64,000 bases of DNA from Candidatus Thiodiazotropha sp. (ex Epidulcina cf. delphinae) (lineage in GTDB: Bacteria; Pseudomonadota; Gammaproteobacteria; Chromatiales; Chromatiaceae), in assembly GCA_025656455.1 (NCBI GenBank), contig JAHXHS010000021.1, positions 21,044 through 85,043 on the forward strand. Direction: 5' to 3'. The translations under genes were made by a program, and so were the position numbers. This document shows, in pieces, positions 17,565 through 29,131 of the stretch (the first letter of the stretch is position 1; the number at the start of each line of letters is the position of its first letter). Below the pieces are notes generated by a model that was not told the origin of the DNA, made no database searches, and saw only the letters and a program-made list of their open reading frames with translations.

Positions 17565-20012
17565 TTATTTTCGACCATAGTTTCTTTCGGCCGACTGAAC
17601 TGCCCTTTTGAGATTTCTTTTAAATGCTGGTTCAATATCATCAAAAGGACTACCACACCACTCAGCTGGTAATCCCCGACGTTGCGCTTCAGTAAGTATT
17701 GCGGAATAGAGAGATTTCATCTGATCGAAGAATATTTCAGCGCGCTTAACTCTAATTTCTAGCCTTTTAATTGTGTTACGCTCAGCGTCAATCTCTTCAG
17801 AACAACCCATCAGTTCCTCCCAAACCTTCTCGTCGGGTATAAATGTATCCATCATTACAGCTTCAAGAAAAGTGAAGTTTGCTATCAAATATCTAATAAC
17901 ATACCCTCCAAGGCGGGTCGGAAAAAAGCTTGAAGCTAAACTCGCATCTTCATGATCCGTTGTAGCTATGAACCTTAATTCGCACATCTTTTTGAGGATC
18001 TTTCCGACTATTTCGTCTGAAAAGCCAATTGCTCTGTTATATTCGGAAATATCTGCTCCATCAATAGCCCTAAAAGTCTTGTTTCCACTAAGCGTAACCA
18101 GCCCATTTAGAATAAATATTCTCATTAACTGAGCATTCGTTTTTGATAAGTGCGCGTCAAAAGGGTTGCCTATAACAGAAAAACTTTCAGAATACGTGGG
18201 ATGCTTCCCTAGCAGTATTGATCTCATTGCTTCATGGCGGGGAAGCATGTATTTTCCTGTTTGTTGATATAACGTCACAGCTCGTCCTGGATTGGTATAT
18301 CCAGACTCAAGAAATTCCCTTGTCATACGAAGGCCAAGTCGGATATCACCTGCAGACAACAAATTAATTATTGAGCCAATAGTGGTGCCAGTTACCGATG
18401 ACTGAATAAGGTCAACAAGGTTAGCGATATCGTTTACTTCAACACGTGCGCCATTTTCTGCCACAAAATTGCCACTCTTGCCTGACAGTATGTGTTTCAT
18501 CATGAAAAATCGTTTTGAGAGGACAGCGGGGATCGCCGGTGGATCTATATATATCGGGTCAAAATCAAATGCGTCGAAAACTGCTGAATGGCGGTGATGT
18601 ACAAATGTTCGATCACGAAGGCTTACAATTAGATTAAGACCATTACGGTGCGCCAAGCTTATACAATCAGAGAAAATGCTAGCCTGCTTTTCATCAGAGA
18701 ATTGGTCTATATTATCTACAACAAGAAAAATCGGATTTTTTGAAGCCGCATAGGCAAGCAACCTATCTTTATAACGATTGTGACTACTTTCTTCTAAAAG
18801 CCAATCAGCTATCTTTTCATTTACCCTATCTTCATTGGAAGCAATAAGCTTTAAAGGTCCATCTTTCAGCTGGCGTATTTCATCAATATATGCAGGACGA
18901 ATACACTCCTCATAATTTGAAAGGAAGCGATCCGCCGCAATGTATCTCGCTAAGATGTTATATATAAAGTCTGAAGCATTCTCGCTTGGAAGGAAATCCC
19001 GAAAATCCACATGAATCCAATGAGGATAATGACCTGTTTTTGCAGGTTGAAAATACTCAGCACTAGACACTAGCCGGGTGTAGTGTAGGAATGTTGTCTT
19101 TCCGGCACCAACCGTGCCGAGAATCAAGACAGCAACTGGACGGCTACGAGCAACAGATTTTTCAATTGTCTCATCAAGAGATTTAGCGTCTCGTTTGCCA
19201 CGAAGGGGATACGAAGGTCGTTTTGAGAATAAAGGTTGCTTCGTATTTAAATACATTTTCAAACGCCTATCGAACTTTATTCGATCAGGAGTCTGGACAT
19301 AGCATTTGTTAAGCAGGTCTGGATCAACATATGATATCTCGTCAGAAAACGCCCTGATAACCCCATCTTCAATCAGTGGATACATGGCGTTTGTTGACCG
19401 GAGAGGCGTTCTAGGCGAATAAATGTTACCAAGGCGGCGGGGACTCACCTGATCTTCAACTCGCCCAAGCAGCTCAGCCTCTAAAGCACCTGCAATGACT
19501 CGTTTCCTAGAAAGAATGTTATAAAACTCATCGAAATTCTCTTCTAGAGCCGACTCCAAAGAATCAAATAGAATGGCGGATGAGTCTTGAAAGCGCACGC
19601 TGTCTACACGAGATGCAGGGAAGATAATCCACTGAGCACCATTGGTGACCACGGCAAAAGGGATACTTAGTTTTCGACAGTAATCACGTGCCTGTATAAC
19701 TGCCTCCCCCGTCTTTCCTTGGACGATTCGGCCAACCATGCGACTGCGCCGGACATTTGGTACTTGATCGAATGTTTCTCCAACTCTCTTAGCCTCAATA
19801 ACGAACGAAGTACCTGCAGTGCGAATTACATAATCAGCGAATGTTGTCTTCTTATCTTCGGTGACTCGTTCTTCCACAGTAATGTCATCATGGGACCAGC
19901 CAAGTAGATTAAAAAGTATCTGGTCAATTACTTCAAAACGAGTCTGTGCTTCGTTGCTATTTGATAAATTAAGGGATCGGTATCGATTTAAAATATCTTT
20001 AGCGCTATCCAT
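17565..20012 (-). CDS. HsdR-N-type nuclease domain fused to a P-loop NTPase; candidate defence protein
   Basis: An 815-residue cytosolic protein. Residues about 20-130 match the HsdR N-terminal nuclease fold of type I restriction enzymes: Asp60, Glu73 and Lys75 in FADYVIRTAGTSFVIEAK form a PD-(D/E)XK site and Gln107/Tyr111 (QARDY) the QxxxY motif. Residues about 290-440 are a P-loop NTPase: Walker A GTVGAGKTTF at 299-308 and Walker B IFLVVDNID near 428-436, of the STAND/KAP type. The rest is helical with no match I know, possibly winged-helix and sensor parts. There is no helicase, methylase or specificity subunit nearby, so it is not a type I system. It sits beside a tRNA gene, a usual defence-island site. 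AGGTGG precedes the ATG. Function is inferred. Confidence 0.75.
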   Translation of the reverse strand: MDSAKDILNRYRSLNLSNSNEAQTRFEVIDQILFNLLGWSHDDITVEERVTEDKKTTFADYVIRTAGTSFVIEAKRVGETFDQVPNVRRSRMVGRIVQGKTGEAVIQARDYCRKLSIPFAVVTNGAQWIIFPASRVDSVRFQDSSAILFDSLESALEENFDEFYNILSRKRVIAGALEAELLGRVEDQVSPRRLGNIYSPRTPLRSTNAMYPLIEDGVIRAFSDEISYVDPDLLNKCYVQTPDRIKFDRRLKMYLNTKQPLFSKRPSYPLRGKRDAKSLDETIEKSVARSRPVAVLILGTVGAGKTTFLHYTRLVSSAEYFQPAKTGHYPHWIHVDFRDFLPSENASDFIYNILARYIAADRFLSNYEECIRPAYIDEIRQLKDGPLKLIASNEDRVNEKIADWLLEESSHNRYKDRLLAYAASKNPIFLVVDNIDQFSDEKQASIFSDCISLAHRNGLNLIVSLRDRTFVHHRHSAVFDAFDFDPIYIDPPAIPAVLSKRFFMMKHILSGKSGNFVAENGARVEVNDIANLVDLIQSSVTGTTIGSIINLLSAGDIRLGLRMTREFLESGYTNPGRAVTLYQQTGKYMLPRHEAMRSILLGKHPTYSESFSVIGNPFDAHLSKTNAQLMRIFILNGLVTLSGNKTFRAIDGADISEYNRAIGFSDEIVGKILKKMCELRFIATTDHEDASLASSFFPTRLGGYVIRYLIANFTFLEAVMMDTFIPDEKVWEELMGCSEEIDAERNTIKRLEIRVKRAEIFFDQMKSLYSAILTEAQRRGLPAEWCGSPFDDIEPAFKRNLKRAVQSAERNYGRK

Positions 20013-20305
20013 ACCTTACCACCTAAAAATTCGTGAAGAGGTACTAAAGAATATCCTATTTTGCTAAGACAAGACTAATAACAATAGTATGAGTAAAAAA
20101 ATAGCCAATGAGATCAGATGGGCAGCTAAACAACCAAGAATGCCCATGTAGTATCAGCAGGCGCATTTACCGACTTTGCTGGCCAATACTTCTTCACAAA
20201 ATAGACAACTAAAGATAGGTGAGCTTTAAATTAGAAATCTGTCTACACTATGTCTACACAGATTGATGGGTAACAATTCAATGATATGTAACATATTGAA
20301 TTTAT
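20013..20305. other. AT-rich gap between the NTPase gene and the tRNA 3' end
   Basis: No coding frame. It holds the upstream region of the NTPase gene and abuts the 3' end of the tRNA, where integrated islands usually begin. I found no integrase and no second copy of the tRNA 3' end as an attachment site within the region to its left. Confidence 0.4.
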
Positions 20306-20382
<77 letters not shown>

Positions 20383-20460
20383 GAAAACCGGAAGATTGTA
20401 GCAGATACCGGTATCCTCGGGTACGGAAGGTAGGGCCGGATAACCGGTGCCCCGCCGTGA

Positions 20461-22311
<1,851 letters not shown>

Positions 22312-22423
22312 CTTATACCTTGTAATCAGACGAGGTTTGCAATACTGAGACTGAACTCACCATGTTAGCACGTTTTTGAAATATTGTTCCAGTTGTTGAT
22401 GTTTCCAACCTTGTTGCTGTTCC

Positions 22424-24184
22424 TCAACCTTCATTTTGGCCGGAAGAGCCTGGATAGCGGCGTTTCAACTCATTCAGTAGCTCTTCAGACAGTTCACTGG
22501 GGCGGAGATTCCCGGGCTGGGGGCGAGTCTGTTTGTGAAACTGTTGGTTCAATTTGAGGAGTGCGTCACGTAATTCAGCCTCTTGATCCATGTCCGGCAG
22601 GTCAAATCTGTAGTTGGCCAGTTTGTTGAGATGGGAAAAGTGTTCCGACTCCCGCCAGCGCTCCAGTAGGGCTGCCTTGTTAAGCGTAGGTTGGGAACGG
22701 ATTATTTCAAGTAGCCGGTTGAGTATCTCTGTGCCGGGCGTGTCCCACTTTTGCCAGTCGTTGGCTACCTTGTCCACCTCGGTCAGTAGATGGGGGTTGT
22801 CGAGTAAAAGCGCAATAGCCATCCGTACAGGGGTGGGGCGTTGGCTGTTGAGTGTTTTCCGGTTGGCGGCGTTGCGCCCAGTCTCCATGCCTCCCCGGCC
22901 CTCTCTATCGAGATGGCCTCCCTTGATCCCGACCAGCTCTTGCAAATGCTGGAACATCATGCGACGAAACAGGCCCGAGGGTAGCTTTTTCAGGTGGGGT
23001 CTGGCCAGTTGGGCCAGTTTCGCGCGGCCGTCGATGGTCTCCATCTGTACCTGCCCCGTGAGTTGTTGGAACAGGAACTCGGACAGGGGTTGGGCGTGTT
23101 CGATACGCTGTCTGAAGGCTTCGCTGCCTTCCTTGCGAACCTGGGTGTCCGGGTCTTCGCCTTGGGGCAGGAAGAGGAAGCGCACTTCGCGGCCGTCCCG
23201 CATCAGGGGCAGGCTGGTCAGCAGCGCTTTCCAGGCCGCATCGCTGCCGGCCTGGTCGCCATCGAAGCAGAAGACCACTTCCGTACAGGTGCGAAAGATC
23301 AGTTCGAGATGTTCGTGGGTGGTGGCGGTGCCCAGGGTGGCGACGGCGTTGAGGATGCCGTGCTGGGCCAGGGCGACGACATCCATATAGCCTTCGACGA
23401 CCAATAGACGCTCTAGTTTGTTGTTTGCCTTGCGCGCCTCGTGGAGGCCATAGAGTTCGCGGCCTTTGTGGAACAGCGGTGTCTCCGGCGAGTTGAGGTA
23501 CTTGGGTTTGTCGTCACCGATGATGCGCCCGCCGAAACCGATGATACGCCCGCGTGGATCTCGAATGGGAAAGATGATGCGGTTTCTGAATCGATCGTAG
23601 CGTTTGCCGTCCGCCTCATTGATCAATCCGCACTCGAGGAGCTGGGATAGGGCGGCTTTCTCCTTACCCAGCGCAGTGAGCAGGTTATCCCAGCCTGGCG
23701 GGGCGTAGCCGATAGTAAAAGTGGCGGCGATCTCTCCGCTCAGTCCCCGTGTCTTCAGATAATCGATCGCCTGTTTTGAATGGGTGTGGTGTTTCAACTG
23801 TTGGCGATAGAAGTCGGCTGCCTCCTCCATGAGGGTGTACAGGGGACGGAGGTCTGGGCCTTGTTGCTGGCCTGCCTCCCGGGGAACCTCGAGGCCCGCG
23901 AACTGGGCCAACTCTTCCACGGCCTCGACAAAGCCCAGATTGTCATACTCCATCAGAAAGCCGATGGCCGAGCCGTGAGCGCCGCAGCCGAAGCAGTGAT
24001 AGAACTGCTTTTGCGCACTTACCGTGAACGAAGGGGTCTTTTCATCATGGAAAGGGCAGCGGGCCTGATAGTCGCGGCCGGCCTTTTTGAGGGGTACGCG
24101 GCGGTTGATGACATCGACCACATCGACGCGGTTCAGCAGGTCATCGATAAACTGTGTGGGGATTTTTCCGGCCATGTACGTCAA
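22424..24184 (-). CDS. dnaG: DNA primase
   Basis: 586 residues. The N-terminal zinc finger is CPFHDEKTPSF followed by YHCFGCG. The catalytic TOPRIM core contains VEGYMDVVALAQHGI and FCFDGDQAG. The C-terminal helicase-binding domain is present (LLEIIRSQPTLNKAALLERW). It makes RNA primers for replication and is recruited by DnaB. It lies in the classical macromolecular synthesis operon, 112 bases before rpoD. Confidence 0.99.
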   Translation of the reverse strand: MTYMAGKIPTQFIDDLLNRVDVVDVINRRVPLKKAGRDYQARCPFHDEKTPSFTVSAQKQFYHCFGCGAHGSAIGFLMEYDNLGFVEAVEELAQFAGLEVPREAGQQQGPDLRPLYTLMEEAADFYRQQLKHHTHSKQAIDYLKTRGLSGEIAATFTIGYAPPGWDNLLTALGKEKAALSQLLECGLINEADGKRYDRFRNRIIFPIRDPRGRIIGFGGRIIGDDKPKYLNSPETPLFHKGRELYGLHEARKANNKLERLLVVEGYMDVVALAQHGILNAVATLGTATTHEHLELIFRTCTEVVFCFDGDQAGSDAAWKALLTSLPLMRDGREVRFLFLPQGEDPDTQVRKEGSEAFRQRIEHAQPLSEFLFQQLTGQVQMETIDGRAKLAQLARPHLKKLPSGLFRRMMFQHLQELVGIKGGHLDREGRGGMETGRNAANRKTLNSQRPTPVRMAIALLLDNPHLLTEVDKVANDWQKWDTPGTEILNRLLEIIRSQPTLNKAALLERWRESEHFSHLNKLANYRFDLPDMDQEAELRDALLKLNQQFHKQTRPQPGNLRPSELSEELLNELKRRYPGSSGQNEG

Positions 24185-24242
24185 TCGGCCAATGGGAGGG
24201 CGGCCATGACAGCTAAGGATAGCCGATATTGGCCGGGATGTG

Positions 24243-24686
24243 TCAGCCGGCCAGTTTCTGTTTTACCAGGCCGCTGACCTTGCCCATATCGGCCCGGCCT
24301 TGCAGCTGGGGTTTGAGTCTCCCCATCACCTTGCCCATGTCCCGCATCCCGGCGGCGCCGGTTTCGCTGATCGTGCTCTCGATCATGGCGGCGATCTCCT
24401 GCTCGCTCAGGCCCTCCGGCAAATAGGTTTCGATGATGGCGATTTCGCTTTTTTCCTGATCGGCCAGCTCCTGGCGGCCGGCGCTTTCGTACTGGCTGAT
24501 GGAGTCCCTGCGCTGTTTGAGCATCTTCTCCAGGATGGCCAGCACCTGGGTGTCATCCAGTTCGGTGCGCTCATCGACCTCGCGCTGTTTGATCGCGGCG
24601 GTGATCAGGCGCAGGGTGCCGAGGCGCGCCTTCTCTTTCGCCTTCATGGCGCGTTTGACGTCGTCTAGGATACGATCTTTCAACAT
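24243..24686 (-). CDS. yqeY: GatB/YqeY domain protein
   Basis: 147 residues, all of it the YqeY fold: LKDRILDDVKRAMKAKEKARL at the start and GMRDMGKVMGRLKPQLQGRA near the end. It resembles the C-terminal tail of GatB and may bind tRNA, though its role outside the amidotransferase is not settled. It lies between rpsU and dnaG, the usual position in gammaproteobacteria. Confidence 0.96.
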   Translation of the reverse strand: MLKDRILDDVKRAMKAKEKARLGTLRLITAAIKQREVDERTELDDTQVLAILEKMLKQRRDSISQYESAGRQELADQEKSEIAIIETYLPEGLSEQEIAAMIESTISETGAAGMRDMGKVMGRLKPQLQGRADMGKVSGLVKQKLAG

Positions 24687-24719
24687 CCGGGCTGACTCCT
24701 GCCGGGCAGGCGGGGCTGA

Positions 24720-24935
24720 TCAGTACTGGCGTTCGAAGCGGCGGCTCTCGCGGGAGATCTTTTTCAAATTGCGCTTAACGGCCGCGGCAGCCTTGCGTTT
24801 ACGTTCCCAAGTGGGTTTTTCGTAGAATTCCCGGCGGCGGACTTCGGCAAGCACACCGGCCTTTTCGCAGGAGCGCTTGAATCGGCGCATGGCGACTTCA
24901 AAAGGTTCGTTCTCTTTAACGCGTACGTTGGGCAT
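24720..24935 (-). CDS. rpsU: 30S ribosomal protein S21
   Basis: 71 residues, the full length of S21. It carries the signature [20 protein letters not shown] followed by [16 protein letters not shown]21 aids 16S rRNA pairing with the Shine-Dalgarno sequence during initiation. It is first gene of the rpsU-yqeY-dnaG-rpoD series and divergent from tsaD. Confidence 0.99.
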   Translation of the reverse strand: MPNVRVKENEPFEVAMRRFKRSCEKAGVLAEVRRREFYEKPTWERKRKAAAAVKRNLKKISRESRRFERQY

Positions 24936-25053
24936 CTATGCAGTTTCCTCGAATCTGTTAAGCTTTTCAACCGGTCGAAAGGCGGGGATTCTACTCATAG
25001 CCATCCCGGTTTGCAAAGGCGTAGCGTAAATATTCAGGAATAAAGTGCCAAAT

Positions 25054-26088
25054 ATGCGTGTATTAGGTATAGAGACATCTTGCGATGAGACCGGGGTGGC
25101 GATTTTCGACACCGGAGAGGGCCTGCTTGCCCATGCCCTGCATAGCCAGGTTGAGCTGCATGCCGCCTATGGCGGGGTGGTGCCGGAACTTGCTTCCCGG
25201 GATCATGTGCGCAAGGTGCTGCCGCTGATTCGCCAGCTTCTGACGGATGCGGGGATTCAGGCCGATTCACTGGGCGGCGTTGCCTACACGGCCGGTCCCG
25301 GTCTGGTGGGGGCGTTGCTGGTGGGGGCCTCGGTGGGGCGCAGCCTGGCCTGGTCCTGGGGCATTCCCGCCGTTGCGGTGCACCATATGGAAGGGCATCT
25401 GTTGGCGCCGATGCTGGAGCATGAACCGCCCCCGTTCCCTTTCATCGCGATGTTGGTTTCCGGCGGTCACACCCAACTGGTGGAGGTGGAAGGGATCGGA
25501 CGCTATCAACTACTGGGTGATTCCCTCGATGACGCCGCTGGCGAGGCCTTTGACAAGACCGCGAAGTTATTGGGATTGCCCTACCCTGGGGGACCTGAAC
25601 TGGCCAGTCTGGCGGAACAGGGCGATGCCTCGCGTTACCGTTTTCCCCGGCCGATGACCGATCGTCCAGGTCTCGATTTCAGCTTCAGCGGCCTGAAGAC
25701 CTTCGCCCTCAATACCCTGCAGGATGCAACTAGACAGGAGGGGGGGACCGTCTCCTGCCAGACCCGGGCGGATATCGCCCGCGCCTTCGAGGAGGCGGTG
25801 GTGGATACCTTGCTGATCAAGTGTCGTCGCGCCGTCAGGCAGTCGGGCATCAAGACCCTGGTCTTGGCGGGGGGGGTGAGCGCCAATCGACGGCTGCGCC
25901 AGCGTATTGACGAGATGATGAGCAAAGAGGGCGGGGCGGCCTACTACCCGCGGCCGGCGTTCTGCACCGACAACGGGGCGATGATCGCCTATGCCGGTTG
26001 CCAACGGTTAGCGGCCGGTGAAGCCGAGGCGCTGCGCTTTTCGGTTCGGCCTCGCTGGCCGATGGAGGATTTGGCCATTCGCGTTTGA
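25054..26088 (+). CDS. tsaD: tRNA N6-adenosine threonylcarbamoyltransferase
   Basis: About 344 residues. It transfers the threonylcarbamoyl group to A37 of ANN-reading tRNAs within the TsaBDE complex. [18 protein letters not shown] is the ASKHA N-terminus; [10 protein letters not shown] holds the metal-binding histidines; [16 protein letters not shown] and [12 protein letters not shown] complete the active site. The family start is the ATG at 25054; an in-frame GTG at 25045 has the better spacing from AGGA (25036-25039), so three more residues are possible. It is divergent from rpsU, as in most gammaproteobacteria. Confidence 0.98.
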   Translation: MRVLGIETSCDETGVAIFDTGEGLLAHALHSQVELHAAYGGVVPELASRDHVRKVLPLIRQLLTDAGIQADSLGGVAYTAGPGLVGALLVGASVGRSLAWSWGIPAVAVHHMEGHLLAPMLEHEPPPFPFIAMLVSGGHTQLVEVEGIGRYQLLGDSLDDAAGEAFDKTAKLLGLPYPGGPELASLAEQGDASRYRFPRPMTDRPGLDFSFSGLKTFALNTLQDATRQEGGTVSCQTRADIARAFEEAVVDTLLIKCRRAVRQSGIKTLVLAGGVSANRRLRQRIDEMMSKEGGAAYYPRPAFCTDNGAMIAYAGCQRLAAGEAEALRFSVRPRWPMEDLAIRV

Positions 26089-26150
26089 TTTGCGGCAATA
26101 GCTAATTTTCTCGAATAACCAAGGGATTATCATCCAGCAGGAAAGAAAGA

Positions 26151-26242
26151 CTCTCGCAAAGACGCCAAGATCGCCAAGTAAAAAAATAAACACACTAAAA
26201 GCAATAAGTTATAACTTTGCGAGCTTGGCGTCTTTGCGAGAG
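26151..26242. repeat. CTCGCAAAGACGCCAAG palindromic repeat, copy A
   Basis: Perfect 19-base arms at 26151-26169 (CTCTCGCAAAGACGCCAAG) and 26224-26242 enclose an AT-rich centre of 54 bases. Related copies lie at 48958-49034 and 63684-63760. It forms a long hairpin downstream of tsaD and may be a mobile non-coding element or a decoy terminator. Confidence 0.85.
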
Positions 26243-26297
26243 AAGTGTCTTGTTTCCTAGGTAGTCTTCATCTGGAAACACGCATTTTTTTAAAGCC

Positions 26298-26330
26298 ACG
26301 TCATCCCGGCGTATGCCGGGACCCAGGGAG
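26298..26330. repeat. Short GTCATCCCGGCGTATGCCGGGA repeat
   Basis: CATCCCGGC-GTAT-GCCGGGA forms a compact hairpin immediately beyond and overlapping the stop of epmB. The phrase resembles a short palindrome that is scattered through many proteobacterial genomes. It overlaps the last codons of the gene, so epmB may use it as its 3' end. Confidence 0.5.
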
Positions 26331-27383
26331 TTCAACGACTGACTGGAACGGGGTCTTCGAATCCTCTCCCGCTATCTCGCGCACCATCTTCGGCATCAGG
26401 TAGCCAGGAAGCTTTGCGTGTAGTTGTCGTTGCAGCCTTAGGATGACCGACTCGTCCAGGTCAAAATGGGCGGCTCCGGCAACCCGGTCGAGCAGATGCA
26501 GATAGTAGGGCATGACGCCGATTTCGAATAAGCGCTTGCTGAGTCTCGCCAGGGTTTCGGAATCGTCATTCACACCTTTCAGCAACACCGATTGGTTCAG
26601 CAGGCGGGTCCCTGCTTCAGTCAGCTTTTGGCATCCGTGCTCGACGGCCGGCGACAGCTCGTTGGGGTGATTGGCGTGTATCACCGTTACGGTGCTGAGG
26701 CGACAGCTCTGCAGCAGTCCGGTCAATTCAGGGGTGATGCGTTGCGGCAGGACAACGGGGAGGCGGGTGTGCAGGCGCAGACGCTTCAGCTGGGGCAGGC
26801 CCTGCAGTTGCTCCAGCCATGCCTTGAGTCTATGGTCACTGATCATCAGGGGGTCGCCGCCACTGAAGATCACCTCCTCAATCGATGGGTCGGCCTTCAG
26901 GTAGTCGAGGATCTCCCGCCACTGCCGGGGGGTGGCCGTGCCGCCGGTATAAGGGTAGTGCCGCCGGAAGCAGTAGCGGCAGTGCACCGCGCAGGCCCCG
27001 GTTGCGATGATCAGGGCGCGGCCATGGTATTTATGCAGCAGTCCGGGGCTGCCCTTGGCATGCCGATCGCCGACCGGGTCAGCGCAGAAGCCGGGGGTCG
27101 GCGCCATTTCCCTGCTGTCCGGCATGACTTGCCGCAGTAATGGATCGTCTGGATCCCCTTTGCGCATCAGCGTGGCGAACTCCCTGGGCACCCGTAAGGC
27201 GAATTGCCGGTCGGCGTGGGCGGTGTCCGCCAGGGCCGACGGATCGATTTCCAGATAGGCCAGCAGGCTGGGCAGATCGGTGAATGCCTGGGCCAGCGCC
27301 TGCCGCCATGCGGGTCTCTGCACAGCGGACGCTCTCTCAGGTATGATGTGCGCCGCAATCGAACTGTTTCGTGAGGATGACAT
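26301..27383 (-). CDS. epmB: EF-P (R)-beta-lysine forming aminomutase
   Basis: A 360-residue radical-SAM, PLP enzyme of the lysine 2,3-aminomutase family. It makes the beta-lysine that EpmA attaches to EF-P. The iron-sulfur motif is [32 protein letters not shown] is the SAM-binding core; [18 protein letters not shown] and [18 protein letters not shown] are typical of the family; and the PLP lysine lies in the C-terminal half. The farthest start, ATG at 27383, overlaps the efp start codon on the opposite strand. A GTG near 27323 is an alternative. It is divergent from efp and epmA, so the cluster is complete. Confidence 0.96.
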   Translation of the reverse strand: MSSSRNSSIAAHIIPERASAVQRPAWRQALAQAFTDLPSLLAYLEIDPSALADTAHADRQFALRVPREFATLMRKGDPDDPLLRQVMPDSREMAPTPGFCADPVGDRHAKGSPGLLHKYHGRALIIATGACAVHCRYCFRRHYPYTGGTATPRQWREILDYLKADPSIEEVIFSGGDPLMISDHRLKAWLEQLQGLPQLKRLRLHTRLPVVLPQRITPELTGLLQSCRLSTVTVIHANHPNELSPAVEHGCQKLTEAGTRLLNQSVLLKGVNDDSETLARLSKRLFEIGVMPYYLHLLDRVAGAAHFDLDESVILRLQRQLHAKLPGYLMPKMVREIAGEDSKTPFQSVVELPGSRHTPG

Positions 27384-27954
27384 GGCTAGCTATAGCACCA
27401 ATGAGTTTAAGGGCGGTCTGAAAATCATGATGGATGGGGATCCCTGCTCCATTATTGAAAACGAATTCGTCAAGCCTGGCAAAGGCCAGGCCTTCAACCG
27501 GGTCAAGATCCGCAATCTCAAGACAGGCCGAGTGTTGGAAAAGACCTTCAAATCGGGCGAATCGGTGGAAGGGGCGGATGTGCATGAGACCGACTTGCAG
27601 TATCTCTACAATGACGGCGAATTCTGGCACTTCATGGATCCGCAGAGTTTCGAACAGGTCAGCGCCGATCAGGCGGCGGTCGGTGAGAGCGCCAAGTGGC
27701 TGAAAGAGCAGGATAGTTGTCTGGTCACCCTGTGGAATGGCTCCCCGATCATTGTCGAGCCGCCCAAATTTGTGGTGTTGAACATTACCGATACCGATCC
27801 GGGCCTGAAGGGGGATACTTCGGGGAGCGGCGGCAAGCCGGCTACCCTGGAGACCGGGGCCGTGGTGCGGGTGCCGCTGTTTGTGCAGATCGGTGAGGCG
27901 ATCAAGGTGGATACCCGCACAGGGGAGTATGTCTCCCGCGCCAAGGAAGATTAG
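27382..27954 (+). CDS. efp: Translation elongation factor P
   Basis: 190 residues, three beta-barrel domains. EF-P rescues ribosomes stalled on polyproline. The modified lysine is Lys34 in [10 protein letters not shown], the site that EpmA lysylates; its presence together with epmA and epmB shows the beta-lysyl pathway. A GTGAGGA ribosome site fixes the ATG at 27382; the longer open frame upstream is not used. The C-terminus ([12 protein letters not shown]) is standard. Confidence 0.99.
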   Translation: MASYSTNEFKGGLKIMMDGDPCSIIENEFVKPGKGQAFNRVKIRNLKTGRVLEKTFKSGESVEGADVHETDLQYLYNDGEFWHFMDPQSFEQVSADQAAVGESAKWLKEQDSCLVTLWNGSPIIVEPPKFVVLNITDTDPGLKGDTSGSGGKPATLETGAVVRVPLFVQIGEAIKVDTRTGEYVSRAKED

Positions 27955-27966
27955 TCCTTATATTTT

Positions 27967-28950
27967 ATGACTCAGTCGGACACCTGGCGCCCGTCAGCCT
28001 CGCTCGGGATGATCCGGGCCAGGGCAGAGATGCTGAGTCGCATCCGTGAGTTTTTCCGCCAGGCCGGCGTGCTCGAAGTGGAGTCGCCGGTCTGCTCGCG
28101 CTACGGCGTGACGGATCCCGCCATCGATAGTTTCGCTGCCCGATATACCGGGCCTGGAGCGGCCCAGGGACTGGATCTGTTTCTGCAGACCTCTCCCGAA
28201 TTTCCCATGAAAAGGTTATTGGCGGCCGGTAGCGGGCCGATCTATCAGCTCTGCAAGGTATTCCGAAACGGTGAACTGGGACGTCGTCACAATCCCGAGT
28301 TCAGCCTGCTGGAGTGGTATCGGCCGGGCTACGATCACCACTGGTTGATGGAGGAGGTGGCCGACCTGATCAACCGCCTTGTCGAAACGCCGTTACCGGT
28401 CGAGAAGCTGACCTATGGCGAGGCCTTCGAACAGACGTTGGGCTTGAATCCTCACCTGGCAGGCATCGACCCGTTGCGTCGCTGCGCAATCGAACAGGGT
28501 ATATCTGGCGCCGGGGAGCTGATCATCGACCACCGGGACGGCTGGCTCGATCTGCTGTTGAGCCACCTGATCGAGCCCGGACTGGGTGAAAACGGCATGA
28601 CTTTCCTTTATGACTACCCGGCCAGTCAGGCGGCGCTGGCAAGGGTGAGAGGGGGGACGCCTGCCGTGGCGGAGCGCTTCGAGCTCTATCTGTCGGGGAT
28701 GGAGATTGCCAATGGCTTCCATGAACTGACCGATGGCCGGGAGCAACGGCGACGCTTCGTGGAAGATAACCGGCGGCGTCGAGAGTCGGGGCGGCCGGTC
28801 ATCCCGATGGATGAATCACTGCTCGCCGCGCTCGCTGCCGGCATGCCGGCATGCGCCGGTGTTGCGTTGGGCATCGACCGTCTACTCATGTTTCTAACGG
28901 GATGCAACGATATCCGTCAGGTCCTCGCGTTCGATATCAGTCGGGCCTGA
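27967..28950 (+). CDS. epmA: EF-P--(R)-beta-lysine ligase
   Basis: 327 residues, a class II lysyl-tRNA synthetase core without the anticodon-binding domain. It activates (R)-beta-lysine and joins it to Lys34 of EF-P. Class II motifs 2 and 3 are visible in LCKVFRNGELGRRHNPEFSL and GVALGIDRLLMFLTG. It begins 12 bases after efp, so it is in one operon with it. A dyad TTACCCTG-ATCAGCA-CAGGGTAA at 28973-28995 follows but lacks a T-run. Confidence 0.98.
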   Translation: MTQSDTWRPSASLGMIRARAEMLSRIREFFRQAGVLEVESPVCSRYGVTDPAIDSFAARYTGPGAAQGLDLFLQTSPEFPMKRLLAAGSGPIYQLCKVFRNGELGRRHNPEFSLLEWYRPGYDHHWLMEEVADLINRLVETPLPVEKLTYGEAFEQTLGLNPHLAGIDPLRRCAIEQGISGAGELIIDHRDGWLDLLLSHLIEPGLGENGMTFLYDYPASQAALARVRGGTPAVAERFELYLSGMEIANGFHELTDGREQRRRFVEDNRRRRESGRPVIPMDESLLAALAAGMPACAGVALGIDRLLMFLTGCNDIRQVLAFDISRA

Positions 28951-28972
28951 ACCGGTTGATCCTTGTCCGTTC

Positions 28973-28995
28973 TTACCCTGATCAGCACAGGGTAA
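28973..28995. other. Dyad symmetry after epmA
   Basis: Eight-base perfect arms TTACCCTG and CAGGGTAA around a 7-base loop, 22 bases after the epmA stop. There is no U-tract, so a rho-independent terminator is doubtful; it may protect the 3' end or bind a regulator. Confidence 0.35.
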
Positions 28996-29131
28996 TCCTG
29001 TCTTAAACGCGACGGAAGACCTAAGCTTTAAATTAGATTTGTAAGTTCGGTGCGAATCGAGGTGTTGTACGGTTCAAGGATATGAACTCAGGGGTCGGTC
29101 TTTTTCACCGGGCCATTTGCGCGAAGAGGTT

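Noticed and set aside
17565..20012. Type I restriction R subunit
   Set aside because: It has the N-terminal nuclease fold but none of the helicase motifs, and no HsdM or HsdS gene is adjacent.
20013..20305. Prophage or integrative island attachment at the tRNA
   Set aside because: No integrase gene and no second copy of the tRNA 3' end was found to the left in the window, so island boundaries cannot be shown.
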